This document shows, in pieces, positions 31,500-45,070 of a stretch of 64,000 nt of DNA (position 1 is its first letter; every line of letters starts with the position of its first letter). The translations under genes were made by a program, and so were the position numbers. The notes beneath the pieces were generated by a model, which did not search any database, was not told where the DNA came from, and worked only from the letters and a program-made list of their open reading frames with translations. Source of the stretch: Hormiphora californensis (Eukaryota; Ctenophora; Tentaculata; Cydippida; Pleurobrachiidae); NCBI GenBank assembly GCA_020137815.1, contig CM035350.1:2470828-2534827 (forward strand), written 5' to 3'.

Positions 31500-32824
31500 C
31501 TACTCGATCTCCTTCGTCTCGATTGCCTCTTCTGTTCCCATTGAGCTGAGAATAGTGATAGCAAGCTGAGCTCCCTCATCGAATCCCTCACGGATCTTGT
31601 CACCAAGCTGAAATAAAACATGATGTTAGTGGGGGCAGAATTGTAAGGCAGGGGGGGGGGGTGCAGCCCCAAAAAAAATCAAACTTTTTCCGAAACCCAG
31701 GGTATGGTTGATTTTTTTTGGTTTTTTTTTTGTTGAAATTTCTTTGATTTTTTTGGTCGTTTTTGATTTTTTTGATCGTTTTTGATTTTTTTTTGAATTT
31801 TTTTGATCGTTTTTGAATTTTTTTGATCGTTTTTGAATTTTTTTGATCGTTTTTGATTTTTTAAATGTTTAATGTTTTTTGGTCGTTTTTGATTTTTTTT
31901 GGTCGTTTTTGATTTTTTTTAATCGTTTTTGAATTTTTTTGATCGTTTTTGATTTTTAAATGTTCAATGTTGAACAAAAAAGTTCAAAAAAAATCAAAAA
32001 CGATCAAAAAAGTTCAAAAAAAATCAAAAACGATCAAAAAAATCAAAAAAGATCAAAAAAAATCAAAAACGATAAAAAAAAATCAAAAAAGATCAAAAAA
32101 AGTCAAAAAAATCAAAAACGACCAAAAAAAATCAACACTTTTGAAAATCCAGGGTATGGTTGGTTTTTTTTGGGCTGCACCCCCCCCCCCCCCCCAAGGC
32201 ATATTGGGTTTTATTTGGGAATACTGAACACTTTCTATTTAGAAAGAAGAGAGACATTTCTACAACGTGACATTTCTCTAAGAGCTACAGCAGTGACATT
32301 TCTACAACAGTGACATTTCTCTAAGAGCTACAACAGTGACTCTAATCTAGCTGGTGCCTACCTCGTTGGCTGGTACACGGATATCACACCGGGTGCTTCC
32401 GTTCTCGTGCATGAGATCCAGATGATCATCATCAATGTTCATCAGGGTATAAATAGCTCGGGTCACCTTGGGGCACTTAACCGTGGCGTGAGCCTGGGAG
32501 ATCTCGTCGTGCCGGGATCCATTGAAGATGTTCTTTGCGACGATGGCACACTTAGCGCTGCCGTGCTTGCCAGGTTTTGAGGTGGAGATGCTGTCCACCT
32601 TGCAAGGTTGATCCTTGATGATAATGTAGCTGCCCTTCTTCAGGGTACTGGTCTGGAGAGGAGAAGTGGGTTAGAAACATTATATATATGGTTGTCATGG
32701 TAATCTTTGCAGTCTTAGATACTCTCCAAAACTAAGATATTTCGTGTTTACTAACCTGAACGAACTCGTAATCCTTGGCTCCGGATTCCTGGCTCTCGAC
32801 CTCAAAATCATCATTATCAGACAT
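31500..32824 (-). CDS. EIF5A: Translation factor eIF5A, intact copy
   Basis: eIF5A binds the ribosomal E site and relieves stalls at proline-rich stretches; it carries hypusine made from one lysine. Minus-strand exons are 32824-32756, 32652-32362 and 31607-31500, all phase 0, summing to 468 nt or 155 residues, the usual length. It begins MSDNDDFEVESQESGAKDYE. The hypusination loop is [12 protein letters not shown], with the central lysine present and serine at the position after HG. The C-terminal OB-fold part contains GSTRCDIRVPANE then LGDKIREGFDEGAQLAITIL. The same foldback element as in copy 1 sits in intron 2. Confidence 0.95.
31651..32195. mobile_element. Foldback element in eIF5A copy 2 intron
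   Basis: Same element as at 28765-29309, with AAGGCA at 31645-31650 and 32196-32201. Its presence with the identical target-site duplication in both copies shows that it inserted before the tandem duplication, if the duplication is real. Confidence 0.85.
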
Positions 32825-32958
32825 GGCGGCTGGGTGTGTTGCTATGTGGGAATTGGAGGGTTTTAAATACTGTGGGCAGGGGAGGACGGGAGAGAGATAA
32901 ACTAGCCAGCTCAAATATATGGTAGATTGTTTAAAAAACTGGTAAATTATAAATTTCG

Positions 32959-33143
32959 TTATAAGGCATCATCTTTTACAAATTGACACTGCACAAAAAT
33001 TCGAGGTACTGAGAGCCCTTCTTTTTTGTTTACTGTTTCCCTCTGTTCATATGTTCCTACTGACATATGAAATCCCCCTTCCTCAAACAGTGCACGGACT
33101 TCATCTGAAAATAGGGTGTGGTGTAACAATGAGAGAGAGAGAA

Positions 33144-33205
<62 letters not shown>

Positions 33206-34542
33206 ACAGCAGAATAAACACGCTGTAACAACAACATACACTCACCGAGGGTAAAATAGTATGCTCTCGTCCCATCCTGACGTACATAGAAGTTATCAGA
33301 TATCTTGTGGCCGGGTTTAAATCTCATCATGGCATGATCGAACAGCCCATAATCCCTGAATAGTATCCGACCACCCGGTTTTACAACCTAAGGGGCGAGT
33401 TTAATTAAAAACAAAACATCCACTTGATATAATCACAACAAGTGTGCTTTTTATGGTGACCAATATATTGACGGAGCACCACTGTACAGCACTGTTAAGG
33501 GGGTGGGAGTTACTAACCCGGTGTACGTTCTGGACGACATCTCTAAACTTGTCAGGTGATATTGCAGAGAGAACGAAGATCATGGTGAGAACAGTCGATA
33601 GAGGATTCTGGGACCTCCTTCCGGGATAGGCCGTGTGATATCACATACAAAGGCAGTAACTTTTCCACTCTTAGAGTACTCCTCGTGTGCCTACTGCAGG
33701 GAAGGACTGTTAGTTGTGACGGAAGGGGAAAGGAGACTAGACAGAGGGGGAGGAAATAGAGAGTTCGGATATGAAGTATCCTACCTTAACCAAGTCAACA
33801 GCCCGTGGTGAGAAGTCACAAGCGTACACAGCAGTGAGATCGGGGCGTTCCTCAAGTAGCGGATAAACTGTGTTTCCAACTCCACATCCTACTTCCAAGA
33901 CGACTTGACACGCTTCCTGTTAGAGGGGTGGCTGGTTAGAAGATGTGAAATCACCTGTCACAGACAGGCGTGGAAAAGACACGAACGTTGTCGCGCACAC
34001 AGTTGTGAACAAGTACTGGTGTGTGCGCGGGCACTTCCCACGCTGACACTTGCCAGGTTTTAGAGGGGGAGGAGCGCGCAACTTGCTAGTCGTGTGTGCG
34101 GCGTACAATGCACCTCAGTATTACATTGGTTACGAAGTCACCCCTATTATTGCATATAGCTAGCGCAGAGGGGGAATTTCATTACCAAAGTATTACACGC
34201 CTCCAGCAGCAACTCAGCATTAATTGTGCGAAACAGCTGCAGCAAACCAGCTATATAACAACCGGTGTCCCTTTGTCTACCCTTCCCGCTCCCTTAAAAG
34301 TTGAAAATAATAAACATACCTTGTTCAGTAAGATAGGAAATTCCCGGGTAAGCCAATGTCGATCCTTAAAGAAATGATCGGTGTTCCGCTTGTAAAACAA
34401 ATCCCAGTTTCTCCCTGATTCTCGTTCCAACTTCTCCCGTTTGAAATCTGACACGGGAACATCTTTCTCCAACTTGGTTCGTTCCTGCTCCGTGAGTTGC
34501 CGTGGCAAACCAGCAACATGGATCTGATGATGTCATCATCAT
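32959..34542 (-). CDS. METTL6: METTL6-like tRNA 3-methylcytidine methyltransferase
   Basis: METTL6-type enzymes use SAM to make m3C32 in tRNA-Ser. Minus-strand exons are about 34523-34320, 33916-33785, 33690-33518, 33387-33246 and 33104-32959. Recognisable parts are RNWDLFYKRNTDHFFKDRHW, the SAM motif LEVGCGVGNT with ACDFSPRAVDLVK, IFVLSAISPDKFRDVVQNVH, GGRILFRDYGLFDHAMMRF with YVRQDGTRAYYF, and RETVNKKEGLSVPRIFVQ. Exon 3 is 173 nt, but two one-base excesses (within GGAGGTCCC and GACTGTTC as read on the minus strand) break the frame; allowing for them gives 171 nt, and the flanking phase 0 borders then agree. The start is uncertain: the conserved frame has no ATG in the first exon. Either a small upstream exon supplies it, or translation begins at the ATG triplets at 34542-34534 with one more indel. 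Introns contain a (GA)n run at 33128-33200. Confidence 0.88.
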
Positions 34543-34677
34543 GACGTCATGAAGGTAGCTACAAAAGTTTTAACAAAATCAGAATAACTGAAACACTCAT
34601 TAAATCACAGCCATACTCAACCTTCTCTCTCGGCAAAGGGTCTGATATATCTCATGGCACACTACTCCTCATATAGT

Positions 34678-35093
34678 TCATGTAGCAGCAAGTCTGGCTG
34701 CTGTTTTGGCGTTCTCTAACATCATTTTACACACACTATACTCTTCAAGCTCATGCTGGCAGTAGTCCATCTTTCCCTTCTTCTTAACACACTTTTTAAT
34801 GGCCTTCTTCAGGCTGGCACAGTCAGTGGAAGAGATAGTAACTGGTGGGCATGGGTATAGAGCTATCTCTCTTCTGTTTAGATGGTTTAGTTGGCTCATT
34901 CCACATATTTTCAAGATATCTCTTACAGTGTGCCACGTTATCTGCCTCTACTTTACATCCCTCCTTCCCCTTCTCCTCTATACATCTCTGAAGGGCCATC
35001 TTGAGTGGTTTACAATCAGTACCGGGCGGCACATTTTACCACCGTATTCCTATCAACTTCATCCTGCCCTGGTGGCTGCTCCTCCTGGGACAT
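34678..35093 (-). CDS. Tandem twin-CX9C (CHCH) protein, frame disrupted
   Basis: CHCH proteins with paired CX9C motifs are usually imported into the mitochondrial intermembrane space and oxidised by the MIA40 relay. Two such modules occur in series on the minus strand: CKPLKMALQRC with CKVEADNVAHC, then CASLKKAIKKC with CQHELEEYSVC, each cysteine pair spaced by nine residues. The ATG at 35093-35091 begins MSQEEQPPGQDEVDRNTVVK and follows an AACAG acceptor-like site. Three reading frames must be joined: a one-base excess just after the first 20 codons, and another shift between the two modules around 34850. Both shifts lie in linker sequence. Given similar shifts in the neighbouring METTL6-like gene these look like sequencing errors, but two separate overlapping genes cannot be excluded. 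The stop is TGA at 34680-34678. I do not recognise a specific orthologue. Confidence 0.7.
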
Positions 35094-36656
35094 GTCTGTT
35101 GGGGACAGAGGGAGAGTTATATTTGGAGTTGGGGAGTTATATTTGGGGAGTTATATTTGGAGTTGGGGAGTGTCAAGGGTTGAAAGGAGAGTGAAACAAA
35201 GTTTTTTTTTCAGAACCAATTACAATTCTCTCTTATAATACACATTCTAAATCTTTATAATGAGTTATGAGAGATAAAGTATCCGAAAAACGAGGAAGTA
35301 ACTGAAAGGAGAAAGACAGATTTCAAACTGTTTCTATCATTCTTTCCCTTCCAGATTTTCACTAAAGATATATGAAACCCGATAGCTGATTTATCGGTCG
35401 TTTGAAGAATTTGCGCGCACATGATAACCTCCAGCTGGGAGATTTAACACCCTCCTCGCAGTTTGACAGACCAGTTCCCTCTTTCACGCTTTTCTCTTCA
35501 TTTGAATAACATGCGTGTAAAATTCTAAGTATTGAAAATGTGTGTAAACACACAGTTCTGTCAACAAAAGAAAGGGGAAACATGTCTGCAACACGTTTCA
35601 ATGTTATCTCTCTCATAAGGAGTGAAAAGAATCACATTCCATTCATTTCTCTCTCTCATTGTCTCTTTTACTGTTCACTACCTCTGACAGTGTGTATTGC
35701 CCCTAATCTTTCTCTCTCTCTTTCTCAAACATGTTAGGAACAGTAGACACTAAGTCTACACACATTTTCACGGTGTCTGTTGACTAATTGCCAGCAGTCC
35801 TAGTGTGTTTCACCTTGTGTTGTGTCTCTTATTTGTGTGTAATTACTATCGGGTTTCATAAAATATGAACGTTTGTTAGCCTATCGCGTTATAGGTTTAA
35901 ATCACCTCCCCCTCACCCTCGGCTGGCGCCTCGGGATCGGCGTCGGGATTTAAACCAGTTTAATCGCCCTGCCGGGCGATTAAACTCCAGTTGGCTGTCC
36001 CCAGCTCGCGCTGGGAACAGCCAACTTGATAACGCGCCAGTCTACAAACGTTCATACTTCATATATCGACACTATCTCGTGGACAAAAACAGAATTAAAC
36101 CCAGCTCAACTCACTAACATATAATACGTATACATCGGGTGAAACACATGTGCCTAAAACAGACAGACACCAAAAATCATCAAATCATCACACACTTCAA
36201 TCTTCATCACAAAGTAATTCCAGGGAAAGGGGGGAGTTTCGCTCTCTCTCTCTAGCCCGCTTTTTGAAGGACGGAATATGTATATTATGTCGTAGTTAAA
36301 CTTCATGTAAATTTAATCAATGATATATTACTCCGATTCAAATAAAAAAGAAGAGAAGAATTAACACACATATTACCATAACACCATTTTGAGTGGATGG
36401 GGAATAAAGAAATTTATAAGTGTTTGATATCGCGATATCTCCCTCTTTACACCAAGATCAACACACACACGAACAAAGGAGACAAAACAGGAGAGAGAGA
36501 TGTTCACTACTAAACAGATCGTACTTCCCTAGCAAAGAGTAACGGGAGAAACAAAGAGAGAAATAACGGAGAATGTATGAATTAGAGAATCCGGCTCCCT
36601 AACACTTCTTATTCCTAGCATATATCCCTTGTTTCTCTGAACTCAGCTGTACTGTC
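35094..36656. other. Intergenic region with one foldback element
   Basis: A short tandem repeat (GTTATATTTGGAGTTGGGGA) lies at 35115-35170. Apart from the inverted-repeat element at 35864-36056 no feature is recognised. The right end is the 3' flank of ubiquilin. Confidence 0.5.
35864..36056. mobile_element. Small inverted-repeat (MITE-like) element
   Basis: TATGAACGTTTGT at 35864-35876 is the exact reverse complement of ACAAACGTTCATA at 36044-36056, and pairing continues discontinuously inward (GCGTTAT against ATAACGC). The interior has further small inverted repeats (TTTAATCGCCC...GGGCGATTAAA, and GTTGGCTGT...ACAGCCAAC). No coding capacity. Confidence 0.7.
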
Positions 36657-40061
<3,405 letters not shown>

Positions 40062-40256
40062 GCTACACAAGAGGAAGGGTAAATAAAATGAGGAAGGGGG
40101 GGGGGCAATGGTATGATGTGGGTGCACTACACAAAGGACAGAGAGACAGATAAAAAGTGACATTGCAGTTGTATTTTTAGAGCAACATTTGACAGATAGA
40201 AATACACAATCCCTTACACAATATACACCCCTCTCGTCATGATAGTCTTGCATCTC

Positions 40257-41432
40257 TTAGATGGGCTTATAATCAAGCTTAGACTCGAGTTTCTTTGAAT
40301 CAGAAACCTTACGGACGGCCTTCATAAAATCTTCCTGAATGACGTAGTCGCGTTCCGATCGGATGGCAAACATACCCGCCTCAGTACATACGTTCCTCAG
40401 ATCGGCTCCATTAAATCCGTCACTCAACTTCACTACCGCCTCGTAGTCAATCTCACCGTGTTTGGTGATCTTTGAGGAGTGAATCTTGAGAATGTCCATT
40501 CGGGAGAGCTCGTTAGGTAGGGGGATCTCAATCTTCCTGTCAAGTCGACCAGGACGTAGCAAGGCAGGATCGAGGGTATCGGGACGGTTTGTGGCCATGA
40601 TAATCTTTACTTTGCCTAGAGAATCAAATCCATCCATCTGGTTGAGAAGTTCCATAAGTGTCCTCTGAATCTCCCGATCAGCACTTGTGCCCTCGCTGAA
40701 CCTCCTACCACCGATGGCATCGATCTCGTCCATGAAGATGATACAGGGCTCATGATCTCGGGCATAGTTAAACATCTCCCTGATCAGACGGGCACTCTCT
40801 CCAATGTACTTGTCAACGATAGCACTTGAGACGATCTTCAGGAAGTTGGTTTCTAGCTGAGAGGCGACAGCCCTAGCCAACAGCGTTTTACCAGTTCCAG
40901 GAGGGCCGTATAACAGACAACCCTTGGGAGGGGTTATACCAACTCGAAGGAACAGCTCAGGGTTGATCAGTGGCAGTTCGATGACTTCCCGAAGTTGCCT
41001 GATCTGCTCTCCCAAACCTCCCACACTCGAGTACTTGACATCACCGGGGTCCTCGTGGCTCATCTTGTAGACGAGGGGATCCACCTCACGGGGCAGGCAC
41101 CTCATGATGGTTAGGGTAGTCATGTCCAGAGCGACACGGGTGTTGGGGATGAGTTTAGCACGGTCGATCTGACGTCGGCACCCAACGACATATCGGGGAC
41201 CATTGGACGCCTTAACAATGAACTTCTCTTCGGACAGCTGCTTGAGCATCTCGCCCACAATTTGACCAACACTCTGCAGGGCTTTCAGATCATTCTCAGA
41301 TTTGTCGTAGTCCTTCTGCAAGTCCTTCAGTTCTTCTCTCATTTTCTTCAACTTGGCATCGATCTCCTTGTGCTCCATTAGCTTCTTTCGGTACTCAACA
41401 AGAGCCCGCTCACGCCTCTCTTCCGCAGTCAT
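40257..41432 (-). CDS. PSMC6: 26S proteasome regulatory ATPase RPT4 (subunit 10B)
   Basis: PSMC6/RPT4 is one of six AAA ATPases in the proteasome base that unfold substrates. It is a single exon of 391 residues, close to the usual ~389. An N-terminal coiled coil ([20 protein letters not shown] to about residue 65) precedes the OB domain. The AAA domain has Walker A GPPGTGKT (about residue 174-181), Walker [14 protein letters not shown], and the arginine-finger region [18 protein letters not shown]. The C terminus is [11 protein letters not shown]. The frame is intact, in contrast to several neighbours. A tract ending TTTCAG lies just upstream of the ATG, so a 5'-UTR intron is likely. Confidence 0.98.
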   Translation of the reverse strand: MTAEERRERALVEYRKKLMEHKEIDAKLKKMREELKDLQKDYDKSENDLKALQSVGQIVGEMLKQLSEEKFIVKASNGPRYVVGCRRQIDRAKLIPNTRVALDMTTLTIMRCLPREVDPLVYKMSHEDPGDVKYSSVGGLGEQIRQLREVIELPLINPELFLRVGITPPKGCLLYGPPGTGKTLLARAVASQLETNFLKIVSSAIVDKYIGESARLIREMFNYARDHEPCIIFMDEIDAIGGRRFSEGTSADREIQRTLMELLNQMDGFDSLGKVKIIMATNRPDTLDPALLRPGRLDRKIEIPLPNELSRMDILKIHSSKITKHGEIDYEAVVKLSDGFNGADLRNVCTEAGMFAIRSERDYVIQEDFMKAVRKVSDSKKLESKLDYKPI

Positions 41433-41448
41433 GATAAAGCTGAAATAA

Positions 41449-41501
41449 GAAATAAGGTTTAGACTCTGATCTGACTCAGATCAGAGTCTAAACCTTATTT
41501 C
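41449..41501. repeat. Perfect 53-bp palindrome upstream of PSMC6
   Basis: The left arm 41449-41474 (GAAATAAGGTTTAGACTCTG...) is the exact reverse complement of 41476-41501, with a single C between. It begins 17 bp upstream of the PSMC6 ATG, overlapping the presumed splice acceptor or 5' UTR. Confidence 0.95.
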
Positions 41502-41745
41502 TCAGATCATCTGAGCCAGAAGTCTGGACTCTCAAGACTCTTAAGCCTTGAGGGACTAAAGTTGGTGCATTAAGGATGAAACAAGTGAATTAAGGATGAA
41601 GTTGCAAGTAAAAATAAACCTCTACGCTCTAGTTTCTACAGACACGGTGCTGTAGAGAGGAGCAGCCAACAGGGAGCAAATACCCTTGTGCCTTGGGAGG
41701 AAAAGGAAAAAAACTTCGGCTGTGCAAAAAATTTTCCGAAAATTC

Positions 41746-41930
41746 ATATCGATCGAGTCCGCGCGCGTGGCGTTGCGTCGTCAGAGGGCGTTTTTTAGCG
41801 CGCTACATTTAATAAGCACATAATCACATGCACTCGTTACGTCGCGTGACTCGATAACAAAAAAGCAACCTTTTTTTCGGGAAACGTTAAAACTTAAAAT
41901 TAAAAATCGGGCACCGTTAAAGTCGGATTT
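41746..41930. repeat. Dispersed repeat sharing ends with the 56.2-57.8 kb element
   Basis: GATCGAGTCCGCGCGCGT..., then CAGAGGGC(G/A)TTTTTTAGCGCG and TTAATAAGCACATAATCAC match 56196-56300. The right part (ACTTAAAATTAAAAATCGGGCACCG) matches 57795-57825. The two parts are adjacent here but about 1.4 kb apart in the other copy, as expected for an internally deleted derivative. Confidence 0.75.
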
Positions 41931-42069
41931 TTTGAAACTGTCACCCCCCTGGGTATTTTCAAATTTCGTAAATGACCATAAATCCGGTTCCTGACGAGAT
42001 AGAGACTTGAAATTTGGAGGTTACTAAGATCTGCTGGGTAAAGATAAAACCCCGAAAGCACTCCCAACA

Positions 42070-43815
42070 GTGCCTGATCCTGCTAAACTTCCGGATTTAC
42101 TGAGTGAGTTCTTTCACTCCAAAGTTGAAAAGATTTATCAAGATATTCGAAATGATCCATCCTTCTCAGAAACCTTGCCTAACTTGCCCGATACGAGAAC
42201 ACCAACATCAGTGCCTGTCCTTGCATCGTTTAAACCGGTATCGGATGAACAACTTGTATCTACCATCCGAAGAATGAACCAAAAACATTGTTCCCTTGAC
42301 CCTATACCGACCTCTCTACTCACAGGTGCCTTACCTCATCTCCTACCAATAATCTCGAAGATTGTCAACTCCAGTCTGTCCCAAGGAGAAGTGCCTGATA
42401 ACTTGAAAACAGCTGTAATAAGACCTGCTCACAAAAATGCGTCATTGGATCCGGATCAATTGAAAAGCTACAGACCTATTTCCAACTTATCATTTTTATC
42501 AAAGGTAGTAGAGAAATGTGTAGCTGAGCAGCTGATTGACCATCTTGAAAAACATGATCTTTTCGCTAAATTCCAGTCCGCCTATAGAACGAAACATTCT
42601 TGCGAAACGGCGACCGTGAAAATTGTCAATGACATCCTCTTGCAGATTGACAGCAAATCTCAGGTGATTCTTGTGTTATTGGACCTCTCGGCCGCGTTCG
42701 ACACCATCTCGCATTCAGAACTGTTACGGCGACTTGAGAATGAATATCGAATTGGAGGTAGTGTTCTGAAATGGATCAAATCCTACCTGTCAGGACGCTT
42801 TGCGAAGGTTAAGATCGGATCGACGGAGTCCAGTTCGAAACCTATTGAAATCGGAGTGCCCCAAGGGTCTATTCTTGGCCCGTTGTTGTTTATCCTATAT
42901 ATGAAGGACCTGGAAAAGATTGCTGCATTATACGACCTAACCATACATATGTATGCTGATGATAGTCAGATATATGTTTCATTCTCACCAGAATCAATCG
43001 GTGAGGTGACCGAAAGACTACAGAAATGCATGGCACACATAAAATTGTGGATGGCTCATAGTATGCTGAAGCTCAACCCAGAGAAAACGGAAGTTCTCAT
43101 CCTGAAAAACAAATGGAGTAAATCACCTGATATTGAGAACATATTGATCAATCCAGAAGATGGCGAAACAGAAGTCACCCCAAGAGCGAGAAACTTGGGC
43201 GTAATGTTTGACAGCACATTATCAATGGCCGATCACGTTACTAAAGTTGTCAAAGCTTGCAATCTACAACTGGTACAGATGTGGAGAATAGCCGGAAAAT
43301 TGAGTAAGGCACAGAAAACTAAGCTGGTTTCAACCCTTATTCATAGCCGTATCGATTATTGCAACTCTCTTTTGGTTTCATTAAAGGATTCTGACCTGAA
43401 ACGTCTACAGAAAGTTCAGAACAGTGCGACACGATACATTTACGGGAAAAGAGGAAAACGCGGTGTAACAAAACTTCGTATGAAATCACACTTCTTGCCT
43501 GTGAAACAGCGAATAGAGTACAAAATTTGCTTGATGGTATACAAGACTCTTCATGATCAATCCCCTCCATACATGTCTGAGATGTTAGTGAAGCGGCCCC
43601 AGAAAGTGAAATCACTCCGAGTGGATAATGACGTCACCGCTCTGAAAGAGGTGCGGAGGAGTGAGTACCACTACGAGAACACTAGAGGCGCTTTCAGTAT
43701 TGCTGCACCTAAATTATGGAATCAGCTACCACGATCAATCCGGGACTCAGAATCCCTTACTACTTTTAAAACATCCCTGAAGACGCACTTGTTCTTTAGA
43801 GCATACAACCAATGA
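42070..43815 (+). CDS. LINE reverse transcriptase (ORF2 C-terminal part)
   Basis: 581-residue open frame, uninterrupted. RT motifs are visible in order: SYRPISNLSFLSKVVEKCV, LLDLSAAFDTISH, IGVPQGSILGPLLFILYM, the catalytic MYADDSQIY, and LNPEKTEVLIL. The C-terminal region has the conserved ending GAFSIAAPKLWNQLPRSIRD of CR1/Jockey-like LINEs. The apurinic-type endonuclease normally upstream is missing, consistent with 5' truncation at about 42029. The intact frame suggests a fairly young insertion. Confidence 0.92.
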   Translation: MPDPAKLPDLLSEFFHSKVEKIYQDIRNDPSFSETLPNLPDTRTPTSVPVLASFKPVSDEQLVSTIRRMNQKHCSLDPIPTSLLTGALPHLLPIISKIVNSSLSQGEVPDNLKTAVIRPAHKNASLDPDQLKSYRPISNLSFLSKVVEKCVAEQLIDHLEKHDLFAKFQSAYRTKHSCETATVKIVNDILLQIDSKSQVILVLLDLSAAFDTISHSELLRRLENEYRIGGSVLKWIKSYLSGRFAKVKIGSTESSSKPIEIGVPQGSILGPLLFILYMKDLEKIAALYDLTIHMYADDSQIYVSFSPESIGEVTERLQKCMAHIKLWMAHSMLKLNPEKTEVLILKNKWSKSPDIENILINPEDGETEVTPRARNLGVMFDSTLSMADHVTKVVKACNLQLVQMWRIAGKLSKAQKTKLVSTLIHSRIDYCNSLLVSLKDSDLKRLQKVQNSATRYIYGKRGKRGVTKLRMKSHFLPVKQRIEYKICLMVYKTLHDQSPPYMSEMLVKRPQKVKSLRVDNDVTALKEVRRSEYHYENTRGAFSIAAPKLWNQLPRSIRDSESLTTFKTSLKTHLFFRAYNQ

Positions 43816-43940
43816 TCGGCAAAATAATCCTCACTTCCCTACATTTGGTACATCCACATGGATTCCTGAGTAACTGAGTAACTACTGTCTCCAACTCCCA
43901 TTCCTGATTCCTGGGCTCCCTTTTTCTCGTGTATTCCTTC

Positions 43941-44640
43941 ACATCGATACCTGGGTCCTTTACTCCTACCTCCTCCACATCGATCCCTGGGTCCTCTACT
44001 CCTACCTCCTCCACATCGATCCCTGGGTCCTTTACTCCTACCTCCTCCACATCGATTCCTGGGTCCTTTCCCTACCTTGCTCCACATCGATCCCTGGGTC
44101 TTTTCCCAACCTCCTTCACATCGATCCCTGGGACTTTTACTCCTACCTCCTCCACATCGATTCCTGGGTCCTTTCCCTACTTTGCTCCACATCGATCCCT
44201 GGGTCCTCTACTTCTACCTCCTTCACATCGATCCCTGGGTCCTTTACTCCTACCTCCTCCACATCGATCCCTGGGTCCTTTACTCCTACCTCCTCCACAT
44301 CGATTCCTGGGTCCTTTCCCTACCTTGCTCCACATCGATCCCTGGGTCTTTTCCCAACATCCTTCACATCGATCCCTGGGTCCTTTACTCCTACCTCCTC
44401 CACATCGATTCCTGGGTCCTTTCCCTACCTTGCTCCACATCGATCCCTGGGTCCTCTACTCCTACCTGCTCCACATCGATCCCTGGGTCCTTTACTCCTA
44501 CCTCCTCCACATCGATCCCCGGGTCCTTTACTCCTACCTCCTCCACATCGATCCCTGGGTCCTTTACTCCTACCTCCTCCACATCGATCCCTGGGTCCTT
44601 TACTCCTACCTCCTCCACATCGATCCCTGGGTCCTTTTCC
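43941..44640. repeat. 36-bp minisatellite in the LINE 3' UTR
   Basis: About 19 units based on CTCCTCCACATCGATCCCTG plus GGTCCTTTACTCCTAC, with variants (CTTTCCCTACCTTG, CTTTTCCCAAC). The 36-bp period keeps frames open on both strands. Confidence 0.93.
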
Positions 44641-45070
44641 TTACGCTGCTCCATATCGAGCACATCCTCATTCCTCATTCTACAACATCCCTTCTACACG
44701 CTACTCATCACTTGTTATCACGACAGTTTATTGATTCTGTTTTTTGTACATACAATGTGATATTGAAGAGTGTTTGAATTAGACGAGATAACCCAGCTAG
44801 AGGTAGCTACGGGCGGAAACGTCCGCATGTTGGACATATTTATTTTTAATACTTGTGAACCAATATGTTTAGTGTATTAGCGGGGTGTCAATAATTACAT
44901 TTATTTAATTTATTGACATTATAAATATAATTTTAATCTTGTAATCTTGTAATCTTGTAATCTTGCTAAGTTCTTCCGAACCTCCAAATTTCAAGTCTCT
45001 ATCTTATCAGGAACCGGAGATATGGCAAATTTTGTTATTTTAGGGGGGTGACAGTTTCAAAAAATCCGAC

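Larger units (their letters stand above)
30339..33145. repeat. Tandem duplication unit, copy 2
   Basis: Second copy of the 2.9-kb unit, nearly identical to 27450-30270. The differences seen are mostly one-base or short indels and scattered substitutions. At its right end it continues into genuine METTL6-like intron and exons, so the breakpoint lies in the GA-rich intron at about 33130-33200. Confidence 0.95.
42029..44965 (+). mobile_element. Non-LTR retrotransposon (LINE), 5'-truncated
   Basis: CTAAG is present at 42024-42028 and again at 44966-44970, consistent with a 5-bp target-site duplication. The 3' end is the octamer microsatellite (AATCTTGT)n typical of some LINE 3' tails. It carries a reverse-transcriptase ORF but no endonuclease domain, so it is 5'-truncated. 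A 36-bp minisatellite occupies its 3' UTR. Confidence 0.88.
41922..45070. mobile_element. Hairpin element (about 0.1-kb arms) split by a LINE insertion
   Basis: The left arm 41922-42022 begins GTCGGATTTTTTGAAACTGT and ends GACTTGAAATTTGGAGGTT. The right arm 44979-45070 begins AACCTCCAAATTTCAAGTC and ends ACAGTTTCAAAAAATCCGAC. The outer ~28 bp and inner ~25 bp are exact inverted matches. The LINE at 42029-44965 sits between them with its own CTAAG target duplication, so without it the element would be a ~200-bp hairpin MITE. Confidence 0.85.

Noticed and set aside
43839-44777. 200-280 codon frames over the 36-bp array downstream of the LINE RT
   Set aside because: Period divisible by three keeps frames open on both strands; the array lies in the LINE 3' UTR.
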